A stretch of 64,000 nucleotides of DNA from Bacillus sp. (in: firmicutes). GTDB lineage: Bacteria; Bacillota; Bacilli; Bacillales; Cytobacillaceae. The stretch's first letter is position 1. Each line of letters opens with the position of its first letter. The stretch lies in the NCBI GenBank assembly GCA_011524525.1, contig WTKE01000096.1, forward strand, positions 1 through 64,000, written 5' to 3'. The notes under the pieces were generated by a model. The model had not been told where the DNA came from. It saw only the letters and a list, made by a program, of their open reading frames with translations, and ran no database searches. Both the position numbers and the translations under genes were made by a program. Below, one piece after another: positions 1 to 11,825 of this stretch.

Positions 1-54
1 TGCCTTCACATTTCGGGACTTACACCCTAGAGATTGCACCCATGCTGGGCGCAC
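1..54 (-). mobile_element. 5' end of a bacterial group II intron (group IIC-like), truncated by the window edge
   Basis: Read on the minus strand from 54 downward, the sequence begins GTGCGCCC and continues with GGGTGCAATCT, AGGGTG, AGTCCCGAA and GTGAAGGCA. From memory this is very close to the 5' end of group IIC introns such as the Oceanobacillus iheyensis intron (GTGTGCCC..., AGTCCCGAACTGTGAAGGCA). It starts only 5 nt beyond the U-tract of the rbfA terminator. Group IIC introns are known to insert directly downstream of intrinsic terminator stems, so the position supports the call. The rest, including any reverse transcriptase ORF and domains V/VI, lies outside the window. Whether it is active or complete cannot be judged. 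Confidence 0.8.
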
Positions 55-58
55 TTAG

Positions 59-85
59 AAAAAAGGATAGACATGGTGTCTATCC
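59..85 (-). terminator. Intrinsic terminator after rbfA
   Basis: Perfect 9-bp stem (65-73 with 77-85) and a 3-nt loop, followed on the minus strand by six U (59-64). It lies 8 nt after the rbfA stop and ends the rimP-nusA-infB-rbfA operon. It is also the apparent insertion landmark for the group II intron that follows. Confidence 0.9.
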
Positions 86-92
86 TCTTTTA

Positions 93-464
93 TCAATCTT
101 CACGTTCGGTCTGTTCTTCCTTCGTCTCTTCCTTAATTTGATACAGAAGATTTTCGATTCGATTTCCATAGTCAATCGATTCATCGAATTCAAATGTAAT
201 TTCAGGAGTCTTTCTAAGACGAATTCTCTGCCCGATTTCCGAACGGATAAATCCTTTTGCTTTAGCTAACCCCTTCAGTGTATTCTCTCTTTGAAGGTCA
301 TCACCTAACACAGAAATAAACACCTTCGCTTGTTGAAGATCACCTGTTACTTGTACATCTGTAACAGTCACAAAGCCAATACGTGGGTCTTTTATTTTAC
401 GTCCAATAATTTCCCCAAGCTCTTTCTTCATCTGTTCTCCAACTCGATTAGATCTAAGGCTCAT
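93..464 (-). CDS. rbfA: Ribosome-binding factor A
   Basis: RbfA is a small KH-like protein that binds free 30S subunits and helps mature the 5' region of 16S rRNA; it matters for growth in the cold. The 123-residue product has the family features: N-terminal [15 protein letters not shown], the [14 protein letters not shown] strand, and R-L-R-K-T-P near the C-terminal KH core. The start at 464 has AAAGAGGTG 6 nt upstream. The frame is open up to 551, but that extension lacks a Shine-Dalgarno and is not part of the family. It is the last gene of the nusA operon. In B. subtilis truB and ribC follow; here a terminator and a group II intron come next. Confidence 0.96.
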   Translation of the reverse strand: MSLRSNRVGEQMKKELGEIIGRKIKDPRIGFVTVTDVQVTGDLQQAKVFISVLGDDLQRENTLKGLAKAKGFIRSEIGQRIRLRKTPEITFEFDESIDYGNRIENLLYQIKEETKEEQTERED

Positions 465-566
465 GGTAGTCACCTCTTTGTCATCCTTAGAAAACAATGC
501 TTTCAAAATAGCACTGTCTATAGGGAACGATTTATCTATTTGTTTAAGCATGATTCACATGCATAT

Positions 567-588
567 GAGGAGGAGTGAAATCCTCCTC
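567..588 (-). promoter_or_regulatory. Hairpin in the ylxP-rbfA spacer
   Basis: Perfect 8-bp inverted repeat GAGGAGGA/TCCTCCTC with a 6-nt loop and no U-tract. The arms are purine-rich and pyrimidine-rich and look like a Shine-Dalgarno and its complement. It sits about 100 nt upstream of the rbfA start. It could be an RNA-processing or stability element; the function is unknown. Confidence 0.4.
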
Positions 589-598
589 GTTTAAGTTA

Positions 599-880
599 TT
601 ATATCCATTCCATGTCCGTTATTGTGCGTTCGATTTCTGGAAATGAATCAATTAAATTTAAAGCATGCTGCAGTTCTCTTTCAACGGCTACTTTTGAGGA
701 TGCTACTGAAACAATAGCGATCTTGGTACGCTGCCATGTATCTTGATAATCAACCTCTGCTACAGACAGATTGTATCGTTGTCTGAGTCTTGTGATAATC
801 CGTTGAAGGACAGCTCTTTTGTCTTTTAAAGAATGGGCATCATAAATGAGGCATTCACAGGCGGCTAAGCCAATGATCAT
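599..880 (-). CDS. ylxP: YlxP, DUF503 family small protein
   Basis: A 93-residue DUF503-type protein, with the family opening [22 protein letters not shown] and the [18 protein letters not shown] core. It sits between infB and rbfA as in other Bacilli, and is thought to relate to ribosome assembly, but its biochemical role is not established. Its ATG overlaps the infB stop (ATGA), so translation is probably coupled. Family assignment is firm; function is inferred from context only. Confidence 0.9.
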   Translation of the reverse strand: MIIGLAACECLIYDAHSLKDKRAVLQRIITRLRQRYNLSVAEVDYQDTWQRTKIAIVSVASSKVAVERELQHALNLIDSFPEIERTITDMEWI

Positions 881-3084
881 TTACGTTCCACTTCTTGCAT
901 AACGAAGGCTTCGATTACGTCCCCTTCTTTTACATCATTATAGTTTTTGATGGTTATCCCGCACTCATACCCTTGAGATACTTCCTTCGCATCATCCTTG
1001 AAACGCTTAAGTGCATCGATTTCACCTTCAAATACAACAATTCCATCACGAATTACACGAATTCCACTGCCACGAGCGATTTTTCCATCCGTAACGTAAG
1101 ATCCGGCAATCGTACCAACCTTCGATACTTTGAATGTTTGACGAACTTCCGCCTGCCCAGTGATCTTCTCTTCGAACTCTGGATCAAGCATCCCTTTCAT
1201 CGCTGCTTCAATTTCTTCAATTACTTTATAAATGATACGGTGCAAGCGAACATCTACTTCTTCTGCTTCTGCAGCGCGCTTCGCATTATTATCTGGACGA
1301 ACATTAAATCCAATAACAATTGCATTTGATGCCGCTGCTAAAGTAATATCTGATTCATTGATCGCACCAACACCTGTATGGATGATCTTTACATTAATAC
1401 CCTCAACTTCAATCTTTTGAAGTGCAGCAGCAAGTGCTTCAACCGAACCTTGAACGTCAGCTTTCACAATAAGGTTAATATCCTTCATTTCGCCTTGCTT
1501 CATATGTTCAAATAGGTTATCTAGACTTACTCTTGTTTTCTCAGAACGTGACGCTTGAATCGCAAGTTGTGAACGTGCTTCTCCGACTTGACGAGCTGTC
1601 TTCTCATCTTCAAAGACAACAAAGCGATCTCCTGCAAGCGGTACATCATTTAAACCTGTAATTTCCACAGGAGTAGATGGGCCAGCTTCTTTCACACGAC
1701 GACCAAGGTCATTAACCATTGCACGAACACGTCCAAAAGTTGTACCAACTACGATTGGATCTCCAATTCGTAATGTACCATTTTGAACTAGAAGTGTAGC
1801 AACCGAACCTCTACCTTTATCTAGTTGAGCTTCAATAACTGTACCGATTGCCTTACGATTTGGATTTGCTTTATATTCTTCTACTTCTCCAACAAGAAGG
1901 ATCATTTCTAATAAATTGTCGATTCCTTCTCCTTTTAAGGCTGATAGTGGAACGAAAATCGTGTCTCCACCCCATGCTTCAGGAACTAAACCATATTCTG
2001 TTAACTCCTGCATAACACGATCAGGATTTGCACTTTCTTTATCCATTTTATTCACAGCAACAATAATCGGAACCTCAGCGGCTTTCGCATGGTTAATGGC
2101 TTCAATTGTTTGTGGCATAACCCCGTCATCTGCTGCAACTACTAAAATCGTAATATCCGTAATTTTTGCCCCACGTGCACGCATCGTTGTAAAAGCAGCG
2201 TGACCTGGTGTATCAAGGAATGTAATTTTCTTTCCGTTTTCTTCTACTTGGTAAGCACCAATATGCTGAGTGATACCGCCCGCTTCTCCAGCAGTTACCT
2301 TTGTATTACGAATTGAATCAAGTAAAGTTGTTTTCCCGTGGTCAACGTGACCCATAATAGTTACAACAGAAGGTCTTTCCACTAAATCTCCTTCATTATC
2401 TTCTGTGAAGTATACTTCAAGATCAGTAACATCGATCTTAATTTCTTCTTCAACTTCCACACCATATTCAGCTGCAATAAGTTCAATTGCATCCTTGTCT
2501 AGCGATTGGTTAATGGTAGCCATTACACCTAATAAGAATAATTTCTTAATGATTTCAGATGGTTCACGGTGAAGCTTTTTAGCTAACTCGGCAACTGTAA
2601 GCGATTCTGTAAAGGTGATTTTTGCTGGTAGTTCTTTCTTTTTAGGAGGCTGTGCTGGCTGTGATTGGTGCTGAACACGGCCTCTTTGTTGGTTGTTTTT
2701 CCCCTTTTTACCATTAAAAGCTTTTGTTTCTTTTGATTGGTTATCTTGGGCACCTTTTTTCCCTTGAACTGTCTTTGGTGCTGTTTTCACTTTTACTTTT
2801 GAAGGAGCCACATTACGATCGTCGTCCTCATCAAAAGCACTAGCCTTTGTCTTTGATTGTACTTGAACGGCAGCAGGCTTTTGTTCTTGAGTCTGCTTTG
2901 GAGCATCCTTCTTTTCCCCATTACCACCCTTAGCATATTGTTCGTCAAGCTTTTTAACTGTATCATCTTCAATCATTGTCATATGGTTAGAAACCTCGAT
3001 ATTCATATCTTTTAATTTTGTAATGAGTTCTTTACTTGAAACATTATGTTTTTTTGCATATTCATACACTCGCATTTTACTCAT
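877..3084 (-). CDS. infB: Translation initiation factor IF-2
   Basis: A 735-residue GTPase that places initiator fMet-tRNA on the 30S subunit and promotes 50S joining. It has an N-terminal IF2N module (residues 1-50), a lysine/glutamine-rich low-complexity linker (about 50-150), a second IF2N domain (about 165-220), then the G domain with GHVDHGKTT (about 245), DTPGHAAF (about 293) and NKMD (about 346), followed by domains II-IV. The ATG at 3084 follows GGGGGTG. Internal starts giving shorter IF2 forms are known in other bacteria but cannot be judged here. It lies 19 nt after ylxQ. Confidence 0.98.
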   Translation of the reverse strand: MSKMRVYEYAKKHNVSSKELITKLKDMNIEVSNHMTMIEDDTVKKLDEQYAKGGNGEKKDAPKQTQEQKPAAVQVQSKTKASAFDEDDDRNVAPSKVKVKTAPKTVQGKKGAQDNQSKETKAFNGKKGKNNQQRGRVQHQSQPAQPPKKKELPAKITFTESLTVAELAKKLHREPSEIIKKLFLLGVMATINQSLDKDAIELIAAEYGVEVEEEIKIDVTDLEVYFTEDNEGDLVERPSVVTIMGHVDHGKTTLLDSIRNTKVTAGEAGGITQHIGAYQVEENGKKITFLDTPGHAAFTTMRARGAKITDITILVVAADDGVMPQTIEAINHAKAAEVPIIVAVNKMDKESANPDRVMQELTEYGLVPEAWGGDTIFVPLSALKGEGIDNLLEMILLVGEVEEYKANPNRKAIGTVIEAQLDKGRGSVATLLVQNGTLRIGDPIVVGTTFGRVRAMVNDLGRRVKEAGPSTPVEITGLNDVPLAGDRFVVFEDEKTARQVGEARSQLAIQASRSEKTRVSLDNLFEHMKQGEMKDINLIVKADVQGSVEALAAALQKIEVEGINVKIIHTGVGAINESDITLAAASNAIVIGFNVRPDNNAKRAAEAEEVDVRLHRIIYKVIEEIEAAMKGMLDPEFEEKITGQAEVRQTFKVSKVGTIAGSYVTDGKIARGSGIRVIRDGIVVFEGEIDALKRFKDDAKEVSQGYECGITIKNYNDVKEGDVIEAFVMQEVERK

Positions 3085-3103
3085 GTTTACACCCCCGCTA
3101 GAA

Positions 3104-3406
3104 TTAATCGAGCAACGTCTTTAGCTTCTTGGCAAATCCTTCATCTAGAACGGCCACGACTACACGGGCTTCTTTTCCGATCGCTTGACCGAGTAAAAAG
3201 CGGTTCTCAACTATTTTACAAGGAATGTTATAGGATTTGCATTTATCTGTCACTTTTTTCTGTGTGTTTTGGGATGCATCTGCTGAAAGCAAAACTAATT
3301 TCGCTTTATTGCTGCGAACCTCCTTAATGGAAAGTTCCTCCCCAGAAATCACTTTACGCGCTCGATTGGCTAAGCCAAGCAATGACATCCATTGATTTTG
3401 CTTCAT
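3104..3406 (-). CDS. ylxQ: YlxQ, L7Ae/L30e-family RNA-binding protein
   Basis: A 100-residue L7Ae-like protein, with [16 protein letters not shown] near the N-terminus and [15 protein letters not shown] near the C-terminus. Members bind kink-turn RNA, although YlxQ itself is reported not to behave as a classical kink-turn binder; its role is unclear. I chose the ATG at 3406 because it gives the same N-terminal length as B. subtilis YlxQ. A TTG at 3418 overlaps the ylxR stop but is too close to its Shine-Dalgarno. It sits between ylxR and infB in the nusA operon. Confidence 0.92.
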   Translation of the reverse strand: MKQNQWMSLLGLANRARKVISGEELSIKEVRSNKAKLVLLSADASQNTQKKVTDKCKSYNIPCKIVENRFLLGQAIGKEARVVVAVLDEGFAKKLKTLLD

Positions 3407-3414
3407 TGGGATTG

Positions 3415-3687
3415 TCAATTCTCCTTCTCAACAAGAACCAATAATTCTTCGTACACAGAATCGGTTACTTGAACTTGCAATTGATTCGATAAAATATTCT
3501 TTTTCTTCGCTAAAAGAATAGCTTCTTTGTCTTTCGTAAGGTAGGCACCTCGACCCGACTTTTTACCGGTTAAGTCGATGGAGACCTCGCCTTCCTTCGA
3601 GCGAACGATGCGAACAAGTTCTTTCTTTGGTCGCATTTCTCCGGTAGCAACACATTTTCTTAATGGAACTTTCCTATTCGTGTTCAC
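3415..3687 (-). CDS. ylxR: YlxR/RnpM, DUF448 RNA-binding protein
   Basis: A 90-residue DUF448 protein, with [20 protein letters not shown] and the [10 protein letters not shown] motif. In B. subtilis YlxR (RnpM) has been reported to bind the RNase P RNA and to affect global expression. The likely start is GTG at 3687, six nt after GGGGTGG, matching the family N-terminus. ATG codons at 3690 and 3693 sit too close to the Shine-Dalgarno. It lies 17 nt after nusA. Confidence 0.92.
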   Translation of the reverse strand: MNTNRKVPLRKCVATGEMRPKKELVRIVRSKEGEVSIDLTGKKSGRGAYLTKDKEAILLAKKKNILSNQLQVQVTDSVYEELLVLVEKEN

Positions 3688-3704
3688 CATCATCCACCCC
3701 TTTC

Positions 3705-4847
3705 TTACTCCTGCTCTTCTACGTACTCTAAATGTAAATCTGTATCTGCGTGGGCGTCTTCCTCTTCATCATCGAACGATAGAATTCCTTCTTCACGAGG
3801 GAAGATACCAGCTTCTCTTGCATCTGTTTCTGATTTAATATCAATTTTCCAACCGGTCAACTTTGCTGCTAAACGTGCATTTTGGCCTCTTTTACCAATT
3901 GCAAGTGACAGTTGATAATCTGGTACAACTACTGTTGTTGCCTTCTCTTCTTCATTGACAATTACATCAAGTACTTTAGATGGGCTGAGCGCATTTGCTA
4001 CAAATACAAAAGGATCATCTGACCATTTAACAATATCGATTTTTTCTCCCTTTAACTCGTTGACAATGGCTTGAACACGAGCACCTTTTGGACCAACGCA
4101 TGCTCCTACTGGATCAACTTCTGGATTATCAGAATGGACAGAGATTTTTGAGCGGTCTCCTGCTTCACGAGAAACAGATTTGATTTCAACTGTCCCATCA
4201 TAAATTTCTGGAACTTCAATCTCAAACAGTCTCTTTAAAAGACCAGGATGTGTTCTTGAAACAAAAATTTGCGGGCCTTTAGTAGTTTTTTCTACTTTCG
4301 TAATAAATACCTTTATACGATCATGTGGCTTATAACGCTCGTTTGGCATTTGTTCGTTTGCTGGGAGTATTGCTTCAATTTTCCCTAAGCTCACATAGAT
4401 AAACTTTGAGTCCAAACGTTGTACAATACCAGTCATAATATCTTCTTCGCGGTCAATAAACTCAGAGTAAATAATTCCTCTTTCTGCTTCACGAACACGT
4501 TGAGTAACCACTTGCTTTGCTGTTTGTGCAGCAATTCGTCCAAAATCCTTTGGTGTTACCTCAAGCTCTACCACATCTTCAATCAAGTAATTTGGATTAA
4601 TTCGTCTAGCTTCTTCTAAAGAAATTTCAAGTCTTGGGTCGAATACTTCATCAACGACTTCTTTACGAGCAAAAACACGCATCGTTCCAACACCTAAATT
4701 TAGATCGATTCGAACGTTTTGTGCTTGATTGAAATTTCTACGATAGGCAGAGATAAGCGCCGCTTCAATTGCCTCTATAATCACATCTCGTGAAATTCCT
4801 TTTTCCTTTTCAAGCAAAATAAGAGCATCTAATAGTTCACTGCTCAT
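3705..4847 (-). CDS. nusA: Transcription termination/antitermination factor NusA
   Basis: A 380-residue NusA that binds RNA polymerase, prolongs hairpin pauses and stimulates intrinsic termination. It shows the N-terminal RNAP-binding domain (1-125), an S1 domain (about 135-200), KH1 with VGPKGARVQAIVNEL and KH2 with SLAIGKRGQNARLAAKL, then an acidic tail. It lacks the C-terminal acidic repeats of enterobacterial NusA, as usual in Firmicutes. It follows rimP and precedes ylxR. It may autoregulate through the leader hairpin at 5437-5460. Confidence 0.98.
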   Translation of the reverse strand: MSSELLDALILLEKEKGISRDVIIEAIEAALISAYRRNFNQAQNVRIDLNLGVGTMRVFARKEVVDEVFDPRLEISLEEARRINPNYLIEDVVELEVTPKDFGRIAAQTAKQVVTQRVREAERGIIYSEFIDREEDIMTGIVQRLDSKFIYVSLGKIEAILPANEQMPNERYKPHDRIKVFITKVEKTTKGPQIFVSRTHPGLLKRLFEIEVPEIYDGTVEIKSVSREAGDRSKISVHSDNPEVDPVGACVGPKGARVQAIVNELKGEKIDIVKWSDDPFVFVANALSPSKVLDVIVNEEEKATTVVVPDYQLSLAIGKRGQNARLAAKLTGWKIDIKSETDAREAGIFPREEGILSFDDEEEDAHADTDLHLEYVEEQE

Positions 4848-4904
4848 GAAAATGGTCCCCCTTTAACACTCTAAATGTCTCTCATGTAAAATTTGTTATA
4901 TGAA

Positions 4905-5375
4905 TTATGAGAAAGTAACTGCTAGGCGAGCACTTGCTACCTTTTCAAAAGGTATTTCAATCGTTTTCTTTCTCGTCTTAATCTTTGTTTCGACTGTTAC
5001 GGTGTCTCCCGTAAAGTTCGCTAACACGCCTTCAAATATTTTTTCACCATCAATAGGCTCGTACGTTTTTATATGTACATTTTTCCCAACCGCTTTTTCA
5101 TAGTCCTTTTGTTTCTTCAATGGACGCTCTGCACCAGGAGAAGAAACTTCAAGGAAATAGTTATAAGGAATAGGATCTAGCTCATCAAGCTTTTCGCTTA
5201 ATTTTTCACTTACCATTCCACACTCTTCAATGTCAATGCCTTGCTCTTTATCAATAAATACGCGAAGAAACCAGCTTTTTCCTTCCTTCACATATTCAAT
5301 ATCAACTAATTCAAGGTTGAGGTCATTAACAATTGGTTCTACGATTTGTTCAACTACTTCAATTACCTTGCTCAT
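4905..5375 (-). CDS. rimP: Ribosome maturation factor RimP
   Basis: A 156-residue RimP needed for 30S subunit maturation. It has [19 protein letters not shown], the [17 protein letters not shown] segment, the [14 protein letters not shown] motif and a C-terminal SH3-like domain. The ATG at 5375 has GGAGGA 5 nt upstream; the frame opens 18 nt earlier without a suitable site. It is the first gene of the nusA operon, transcribed from the promoter at 5495-5523. Confidence 0.96.
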   Translation of the reverse strand: MSKVIEVVEQIVEPIVNDLNLELVDIEYVKEGKSWFLRVFIDKEQGIDIEECGMVSEKLSEKLDELDPIPYNYFLEVSSPGAERPLKKQKDYEKAVGKNVHIKTYEPIDGEKIFEGVLANFTGDTVTVETKIKTRKKTIEIPFEKVASARLAVTFS

Positions 5376-5436
5376 TTTATTCCTCCTAACCAACCTAAAG
5401 TAGTTAATCTCCTAAAATAGAGTCCATACAACACGA

Positions 5437-5460
5437 AAGAGCGGGGAAGGCCCCACTCTT
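5437..5460 (-). terminator. Leader hairpin of the rimP-nusA operon (candidate attenuator)
   Basis: GGGG/CCCC core (5443-5446 with 5451-5454) extended by AAGAG/CTCTT (5437-5441 with 5456-5460) with one C-A mismatch. On the minus strand it is followed by an interrupted U-rich stretch (TTTCGTGTT). It lies about 30-50 nt downstream of the predicted start site and before rimP, so it is in the operon leader. It may also end read-through from polC. Its 5' arm can alternatively pair with the ACTCT arm at 5468-5472 side. Confidence 0.55.
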
Positions 5461-5494
5461 GTAAACGAGAGTTATTCTTAGTATTTCCAATAAA

Positions 5495-5523
5495 ACTATA
5501 CCATAACCATACCGTTTATGCAA
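5495..5523 (-). promoter_or_regulatory. SigA-type promoter of rimP-nusA-infB operon
   Basis: Minus strand TTGCAT (5518-5523), 17-nt spacer, TATAGT (5495-5500). Predicted transcription start near 5488, giving a leader of about 110 nt before rimP. It lies just beyond the polC stop. Confidence 0.75.
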
Positions 5524-5569
5524 ATGCAATACCAGTCTTTACTAGGTTTACACCCTCGTTCATACCTCT

Positions 5570-8500
5570 CTAGAACAACGAGAGTTGGTTTTGATCAGGT
5601 AATGATTCAAGGCATCCGTGGTTATCGAGATACTCAATAATGGTCTTTGAAACCTTTCCTCTTTGCTGCAGATCTTCTTTAGATAAGAATTCTCCATCTT
5701 CACGAGCTTTTACGATGTTAAGAGCCGCATTCGTACCTAGCCCTGGAATGGAATTAAACGGAGGAATAAGCTTATTTCCTTCAATAATGAATTCCGTGGC
5801 ACTCGAACGGTATAAATCTACCTTTGCAAAAGAGAACCCACGCTCGTTCATCTCTAATGCCAATTCAAGAACTGTTAGTGTATTTTTTTCCTTAGTTGAC
5901 GCATCTAACCCTTTTGAATTGATTTCTTCAATTACTGCTCGGATCGCTGAAGAACCTTTTACCATCGCATCAATATCAAAATCCTCAGCTCTAACGGTAA
6001 AATAGGCTGCATAATAAAGGATTGGATGATGCACTTTGAAGTAAGCAATCCTTACGGCCATTAAAACGTAAGCAGCGGCGTGGGCCTTCGGGAACATGTA
6101 TTTAATCTTTTTACAAGAATCAATATACCATTCCGGCACTTCGTTCTTTCGCATCTCTTCTTCCATCTCATCACTTAAGCCTTTTCCTTTACGAACTGAC
6201 TCCATAATCTTAAAGGCAAAGGATGGCTCTAATCCTTGATAGATAAGATAAACCATGATGTCGTCACGACAGCCGATAACTTCACTCAGGTTACAGATAC
6301 TGTTGTGGATTAGCTCTTGCGCATTTCCTAACCATACATCCGTTCCGTGAGAAAGTCCCGAGATCTGGACCAACTCTGAGAAAGTGGTCGGCTTTGTATC
6401 TTCAAGCATTTGTCTTACGAAACGTGTTCCGAACTCGGGAATACCAAGTGTTCCGGTTTTACACATGATTTGTTCTTCCGTTACTCCTAACGCTTCTGTC
6501 CCACTAAATATCTTCATTACCTCAGGATCATCGGTCGGAATGGTCTTCGGATCAATTCCGCTTAAGTCCTGAAGCATACGAATGACGGTCGGATCATCGT
6601 GCCCTAGAATATCGAGCTTTAATAAGTTGTCGTGAATCGAGTGGAAGTCAAAATGGGTGGTTTTCCATTCAGACGTCTTATCATCTGCAGGGAATTGAAT
6701 CGGTGAGAAATCATAAATTTCCATATAATCTGGAACAACGATGATCCCCCCTGGATGCTGACCAGTTGTTCTTTTTACACCGGTACATCCCATTGCCAAT
6801 CTTTCAATTTCTGCTCCTCGAATTTGAAGATTATTATCTTGCTGATACGCCTTTACATAACCGAACGCGGTCTTATCGGCTACCGTACCAATCGTACCGG
6901 CACGATATACATAATCTTCACCGAACAGAACCTTCGTATAGTTATGTGCACGTGGTTGGTACTCTCCTGAGAAGTTCAAATCAATATCGGGAACTTTATC
7001 ACCTTTGAAACCTAGGAAAGTCTCGAACGGGATATCGTGTCCGTCTTTTTTGTATTTGCTTCCGCAATTTGGACAGTCCTTATCCGGTAAGTCAAATCCT
7101 GAACCAACCGAACCATCATTGAAGAATTCTGAATGCTTACATGTTGGACAGACGTAATGTGGCGGTAAGGGATTTACTTCCGTTATCTCTGTCATCGTGG
7201 CCACAAGGGAAGAACCAACCGAGCCACGTGAACCTACTAGGTACCCGTCATCGAGTGATTTTTTTACTAGCTTATGTGAAATTAAATAGATAACAGCAAA
7301 CCCGTGACCGATAATACTTTTTAGTTCTTTTTCAAGTCTTGCCTCCACAATTTCTGGAAGTTCATCACCGTAGATGCTTCTTGCCATATCGTAACTCATT
7401 TTACGCATTTCTTCGTCTGCACCCTCAATTTTCGGAGTGTACAAGTCATCTTTGATCGGCTTAATCGTATCTATCATATCGGCAATCTTGTTTGAATTTG
7501 TAATGACAATCTCACGCGCTTTTTCTTTTCCTAAAAAAGAAAATGCATCTAACATTTCATTCGTCGTACGGAAATGAACATCAGGAAGATTATGTCGATT
7601 AAGCGGATTGGCCCCACCTTGAGAATTTACTAAGATTTTTCGGTAAATTTTATCATTCGGGTTAAGGTAGTGTACATTTCCAGTAGCAACAACAGGAATC
7701 TCAAGCTTTTCACCAAGTTTCACAATATTTGCTATGATATCCTCTAATGATTTTTCATCATTAACTAGCTCTAACTCTAGTAAATGAGCATATACCGCTT
7801 TGGGATGTACCTCGATATAATCATAGAAACGTGCTGGCTCTTCTACTTCTTCAGGAGCCTTTTGCATCATACCCTCGAATACTTCACCTTTGTCACAACC
7901 TGAACCAATCAAAATCCCTTCACGATGCTTCTGTAATACAGAGCGCGGAATTCTCGGGACTCGATAAAAATAATTCAGATGAGAAATAGAAATGAGCTTG
8001 AATAAGTTCTTTAGCCCCACATCATTTTGTGCTAAAAGTGTACAGTGATATGGTCGTGCGCGTTGATAGGCATTTCCTTGACCCATATTGTCATTTAATT
8101 GGTTATGATACTGTACTCCTTTTTCCATTACATCCTTTAGCATCGTTAAGAGCAGATAACCAGTTGCTTCTGTGTCGTATATCGCACGGTGATGCTGTGT
8201 TAACTCGATATTAAATTTCTTTGCTAACGTATTTAAACGATGATTCTTCATGTCAGGATATAAGAAGCGAGCAAGCTCTAATGTATCGATGACCGGGTTC
8301 TCAGCTCGGCCAAGGCCGTACTTCTTGTAACCAACATTTAAAAATCCCATATCGAAAGAAGCATTGTGCGCAACAAGGATGTCATCGCCGGCCCACTCTT
8401 TAAATTTCCCAAGGACCTCTTCTACCTCTGGAGCATCTTTGAGCATATCATCGGTAATTCCTGTTAAATTCATAATTGTTGCAGATAATGGATGATGCGG

Positions 8501-9886
8501 GTTAGCGAACGCTTCAAATCGGTCGATGATTTCTCCATTTTTGATCTTCACTGCAGCAAGCTCTATAATTGTATTGTAAACGGCTGATAAACCAGTTGTC
8601 TCCACGTCAAATACGACATACGTATCTTCTGCTAGCAGCCTCTCCGCTTCGTTATAAGCAATCGGCACACCATCATTTACGAGATTAACTTCTACCCCGT
8701 AAAGAATCTTAATATCGTTCTTTTTTCCGGCTCCAAACGCTTCCGGAAAGGATTGTGCTACCGCATGGTCTGTAATGGCAATCGCTTTATGTCCCCATTT
8801 TTTTGCTTGAGACACTAATGCACTAACTGGTGAAACAGCATCCATTTGACTCATTGGTGTGTGAAGATGAAGCTCTACACGCTTTTCAGAAGAACTGTCC
8901 TGGCGCTCAACTGGCTTAATTTCATTTATATCATTGCCAATCATCACTAGATCACGTACGAATGTATCGTTTTGGATACTTCCTCTTACTTTCACCCACA
9001 TGCCCTTTTTTACGTTCTGGAAATTAGCGGCATCCTCTTTATCACGGGAGAACATTTTTACCATGATTGAGCTTGTATAATCAGTAACTTTAAAGGTTAA
9101 TAGAGTTCTACCACTGCGAAGCTCTCTTGTTTCAGCGGCAAAAATATACCCTTCGACCACAACTCTACGTTCTTCATCCACAATATCTTGAATTTTTCTA
9201 AAATCAGCATCATCTTTGATCGTCAATCCAATGGTTAATGGACCGGTATATTCACCCGTACCGCCGGCAGCTTCTTTTTCAGCTTCCTGCTTATCCATTT
9301 CGATTGCTGCCTGCATACCTCGTTCTTTGTCTTCCCTCATTTTCGCCTCAATAAATTGCTCATATTGTTCAGTAGAGGCCTCAGTGTTGATCTCGGTATC
9401 AATCACCATTTGAGGAAATCCGAAAAAGCCGTAGGCATCAGAAATAAAGTTTGCATATTTCCTTTTTATGGCTAATCCCTCAAGATCATTGCCAACAAAA
9501 ATGGTGATTTTTGAACCTTGTACTTTTGGCTTTTGTTCATTTAGTAGCTTAATTAATGGTGGTGAAATGCCATCAATTTGCTGTATACAACTGTTCCAAT
9601 ATTCTAGTATTAAATCCTCCGTTACTTGCTGATCTCTAACCTGTATGTTGTAGGAAATTGAGGCAATATGTGAGAAGGTTGTTTGTAATTTATTAGTGAA
9701 CGATTGATAGACGTTAATAGGTAAAATCTTTTCAAACGAAAAATAAAAACTCCATTGTCTTTTAGATTTTTCAATCAATACTTTGTCAATCATAGCATCT
9801 TGAAAATACGGCATGATTCTGTCATCCGTTAGTTGTAGCTGCTGGAGTAATAGTTGGAATCGTTCCTTACCAGATGATCCGTTCAT
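5570..9886 (-). CDS. polC: DNA polymerase III alpha subunit, PolC type
   Basis: A 1438-residue replicative polymerase of low-GC Gram-positives. Domains in order: N-terminal domain, OB fold (about 230-330), PHP domain split by an inserted DEDDh proofreading exonuclease (FDVETTG at about 422, [20 protein letters not shown]), a four-cysteine zinc motif (CPTC...CPNC, about 915-945), the polymerase catalytic region with [12 protein letters not shown] (about 967) and VRKGKG, and the C-terminal clamp-binding QLSLF. Start ATG at 9886 follows GGAGAGGAGAG; upstream in-frame starts lack this spacing. The gene stands alone between the proS terminator and the rimP promoter. Confidence 0.98.
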   Translation of the reverse strand: MNGSSGKERFQLLLQQLQLTDDRIMPYFQDAMIDKVLIEKSKRQWSFYFSFEKILPINVYQSFTNKLQTTFSHIASISYNIQVRDQQVTEDLILEYWNSCIQQIDGISPPLIKLLNEQKPKVQGSKITIFVGNDLEGLAIKRKYANFISDAYGFFGFPQMVIDTEINTEASTEQYEQFIEAKMREDKERGMQAAIEMDKQEAEKEAAGGTGEYTGPLTIGLTIKDDADFRKIQDIVDEERRVVVEGYIFAAETRELRSGRTLLTFKVTDYTSSIMVKMFSRDKEDAANFQNVKKGMWVKVRGSIQNDTFVRDLVMIGNDINEIKPVERQDSSSEKRVELHLHTPMSQMDAVSPVSALVSQAKKWGHKAIAITDHAVAQSFPEAFGAGKKNDIKILYGVEVNLVNDGVPIAYNEAERLLAEDTYVVFDVETTGLSAVYNTIIELAAVKIKNGEIIDRFEAFANPHHPLSATIMNLTGITDDMLKDAPEVEEVLGKFKEWAGDDILVAHNASFDMGFLNVGYKKYGLGRAENPVIDTLELARFLYPDMKNHRLNTLAKKFNIELTQHHRAIYDTEATGYLLLTMLKDVMEKGVQYHNQLNDNMGQGNAYQRARPYHCTLLAQNDVGLKNLFKLISISHLNYFYRVPRIPRSVLQKHREGILIGSGCDKGEVFEGMMQKAPEEVEEPARFYDYIEVHPKAVYAHLLELELVNDEKSLEDIIANIVKLGEKLEIPVVATGNVHYLNPNDKIYRKILVNSQGGANPLNRHNLPDVHFRTTNEMLDAFSFLGKEKAREIVITNSNKIADMIDTIKPIKDDLYTPKIEGADEEMRKMSYDMARSIYGDELPEIVEARLEKELKSIIGHGFAVIYLISHKLVKKSLDDGYLVGSRGSVGSSLVATMTEITEVNPLPPHYVCPTCKHSEFFNDGSVGSGFDLPDKDCPNCGSKYKKDGHDIPFETFLGFKGDKVPDIDLNFSGEYQPRAHNYTKVLFGEDYVYRAGTIGTVADKTAFGYVKAYQQDNNLQIRGAEIERLAMGCTGVKRTTGQHPGGIIVVPDYMEIYDFSPIQFPADDKTSEWKTTHFDFHSIHDNLLKLDILGHDDPTVIRMLQDLSGIDPKTIPTDDPEVMKIFSGTEALGVTEEQIMCKTGTLGIPEFGTRFVRQMLEDTKPTTFSELVQISGLSHGTDVWLGNAQELIHNSICNLSEVIGCRDDIMVYLIYQGLEPSFAFKIMESVRKGKGLSDEMEEEMRKNEVPEWYIDSCKKIKYMFPKAHAAAYVLMAVRIAYFKVHHPILYYAAYFTVRAEDFDIDAMVKGSSAIRAVIEEINSKGLDASTKEKNTLTVLELALEMNERGFSFAKVDLYRSSATEFIIEGNKLIPPFNSIPGLGTNAALNIVKAREDGEFLSKEDLQQRGKVSKTIIEYLDNHGCLESLPDQNQLSLF

Positions 9887-9929
9887 CAACTCTCTCCTCT
9901 CCATTTCATTTCTAGTCAAACTAGTAGTT

Positions 9930-9958
9930 ATTATATCATAAAGAAATTATTGAAAGCC
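9930..9958 (-). promoter_or_regulatory. Putative polC promoter
   Basis: A perfect TATAAT (9930-9935, minus strand) about 44 nt upstream of the polC start, in the spacer after the proS terminator. No good -35 is visible 16-18 nt upstream. The position argues for a separate polC promoter. Confidence 0.45.
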
Positions 9959-9984
9959 TTTTTAACAGATAACCAATCAATGGG

Positions 9985-10017
9985 AAAAAAATCGGATCCG
10001 TGTTGAGCGGATCCGAT
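9985..10017 (-). terminator. Intrinsic terminator after proS
   Basis: Perfect 10-bp stem ATCGGATCCG/CGGATCCGAT (9991-10000 with 10008-10017), 7-nt loop, then a run of U on the minus strand. It sits 10 nt after the proS stop and separates the uppS-proS operon from polC. Confidence 0.92.
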
Positions 10018-10027
10018 AAATTAATTA

Positions 10028-11725
<1,698 letters not shown>

Positions 11726-11772
11726 CTACTAGCACCTCTTCGACCAATTCATTTTTATAAATTTATATTTTA

Positions 11773-11816
11773 AGGCTGCCCCTTGAAGTGTCTGACACCT
11801 CTTTACGGGACAGCCT
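11773..11816 (-). terminator. Hairpin/repeat element between rasP and proS
   Basis: Outer stem AGGCTG-CCC/GGG-CAGCCT with an internal GTGTC-GACAC hairpin in the loop. On the minus strand it is followed by TTAAAATATAAATTT, a weak U-tract. The combination of a GTGTCAGACAC inner palindrome and an AGGCTGTCCC outer arm resembles an intergenic repeat I recall from several Bacillaceae genomes. It could act as a partial terminator, leaving proS on read-through. Confidence 0.5.
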
Positions 11817-11825
11817 CATGTCAGA

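Noticed and set aside
465-551. N-terminal extension of RbfA
   Set aside because: Open in frame, but no Shine-Dalgarno; the family start and a good site are at 464.
895-1329. 144-codon plus-strand open frame
   Set aside because: Antisense shadow of the infB C-terminal coding region.
11726-11825. T-box leader for proS
   Set aside because: Only 100 nt and no T-box consensus or specifier stem; the region is a terminator-like repeat.
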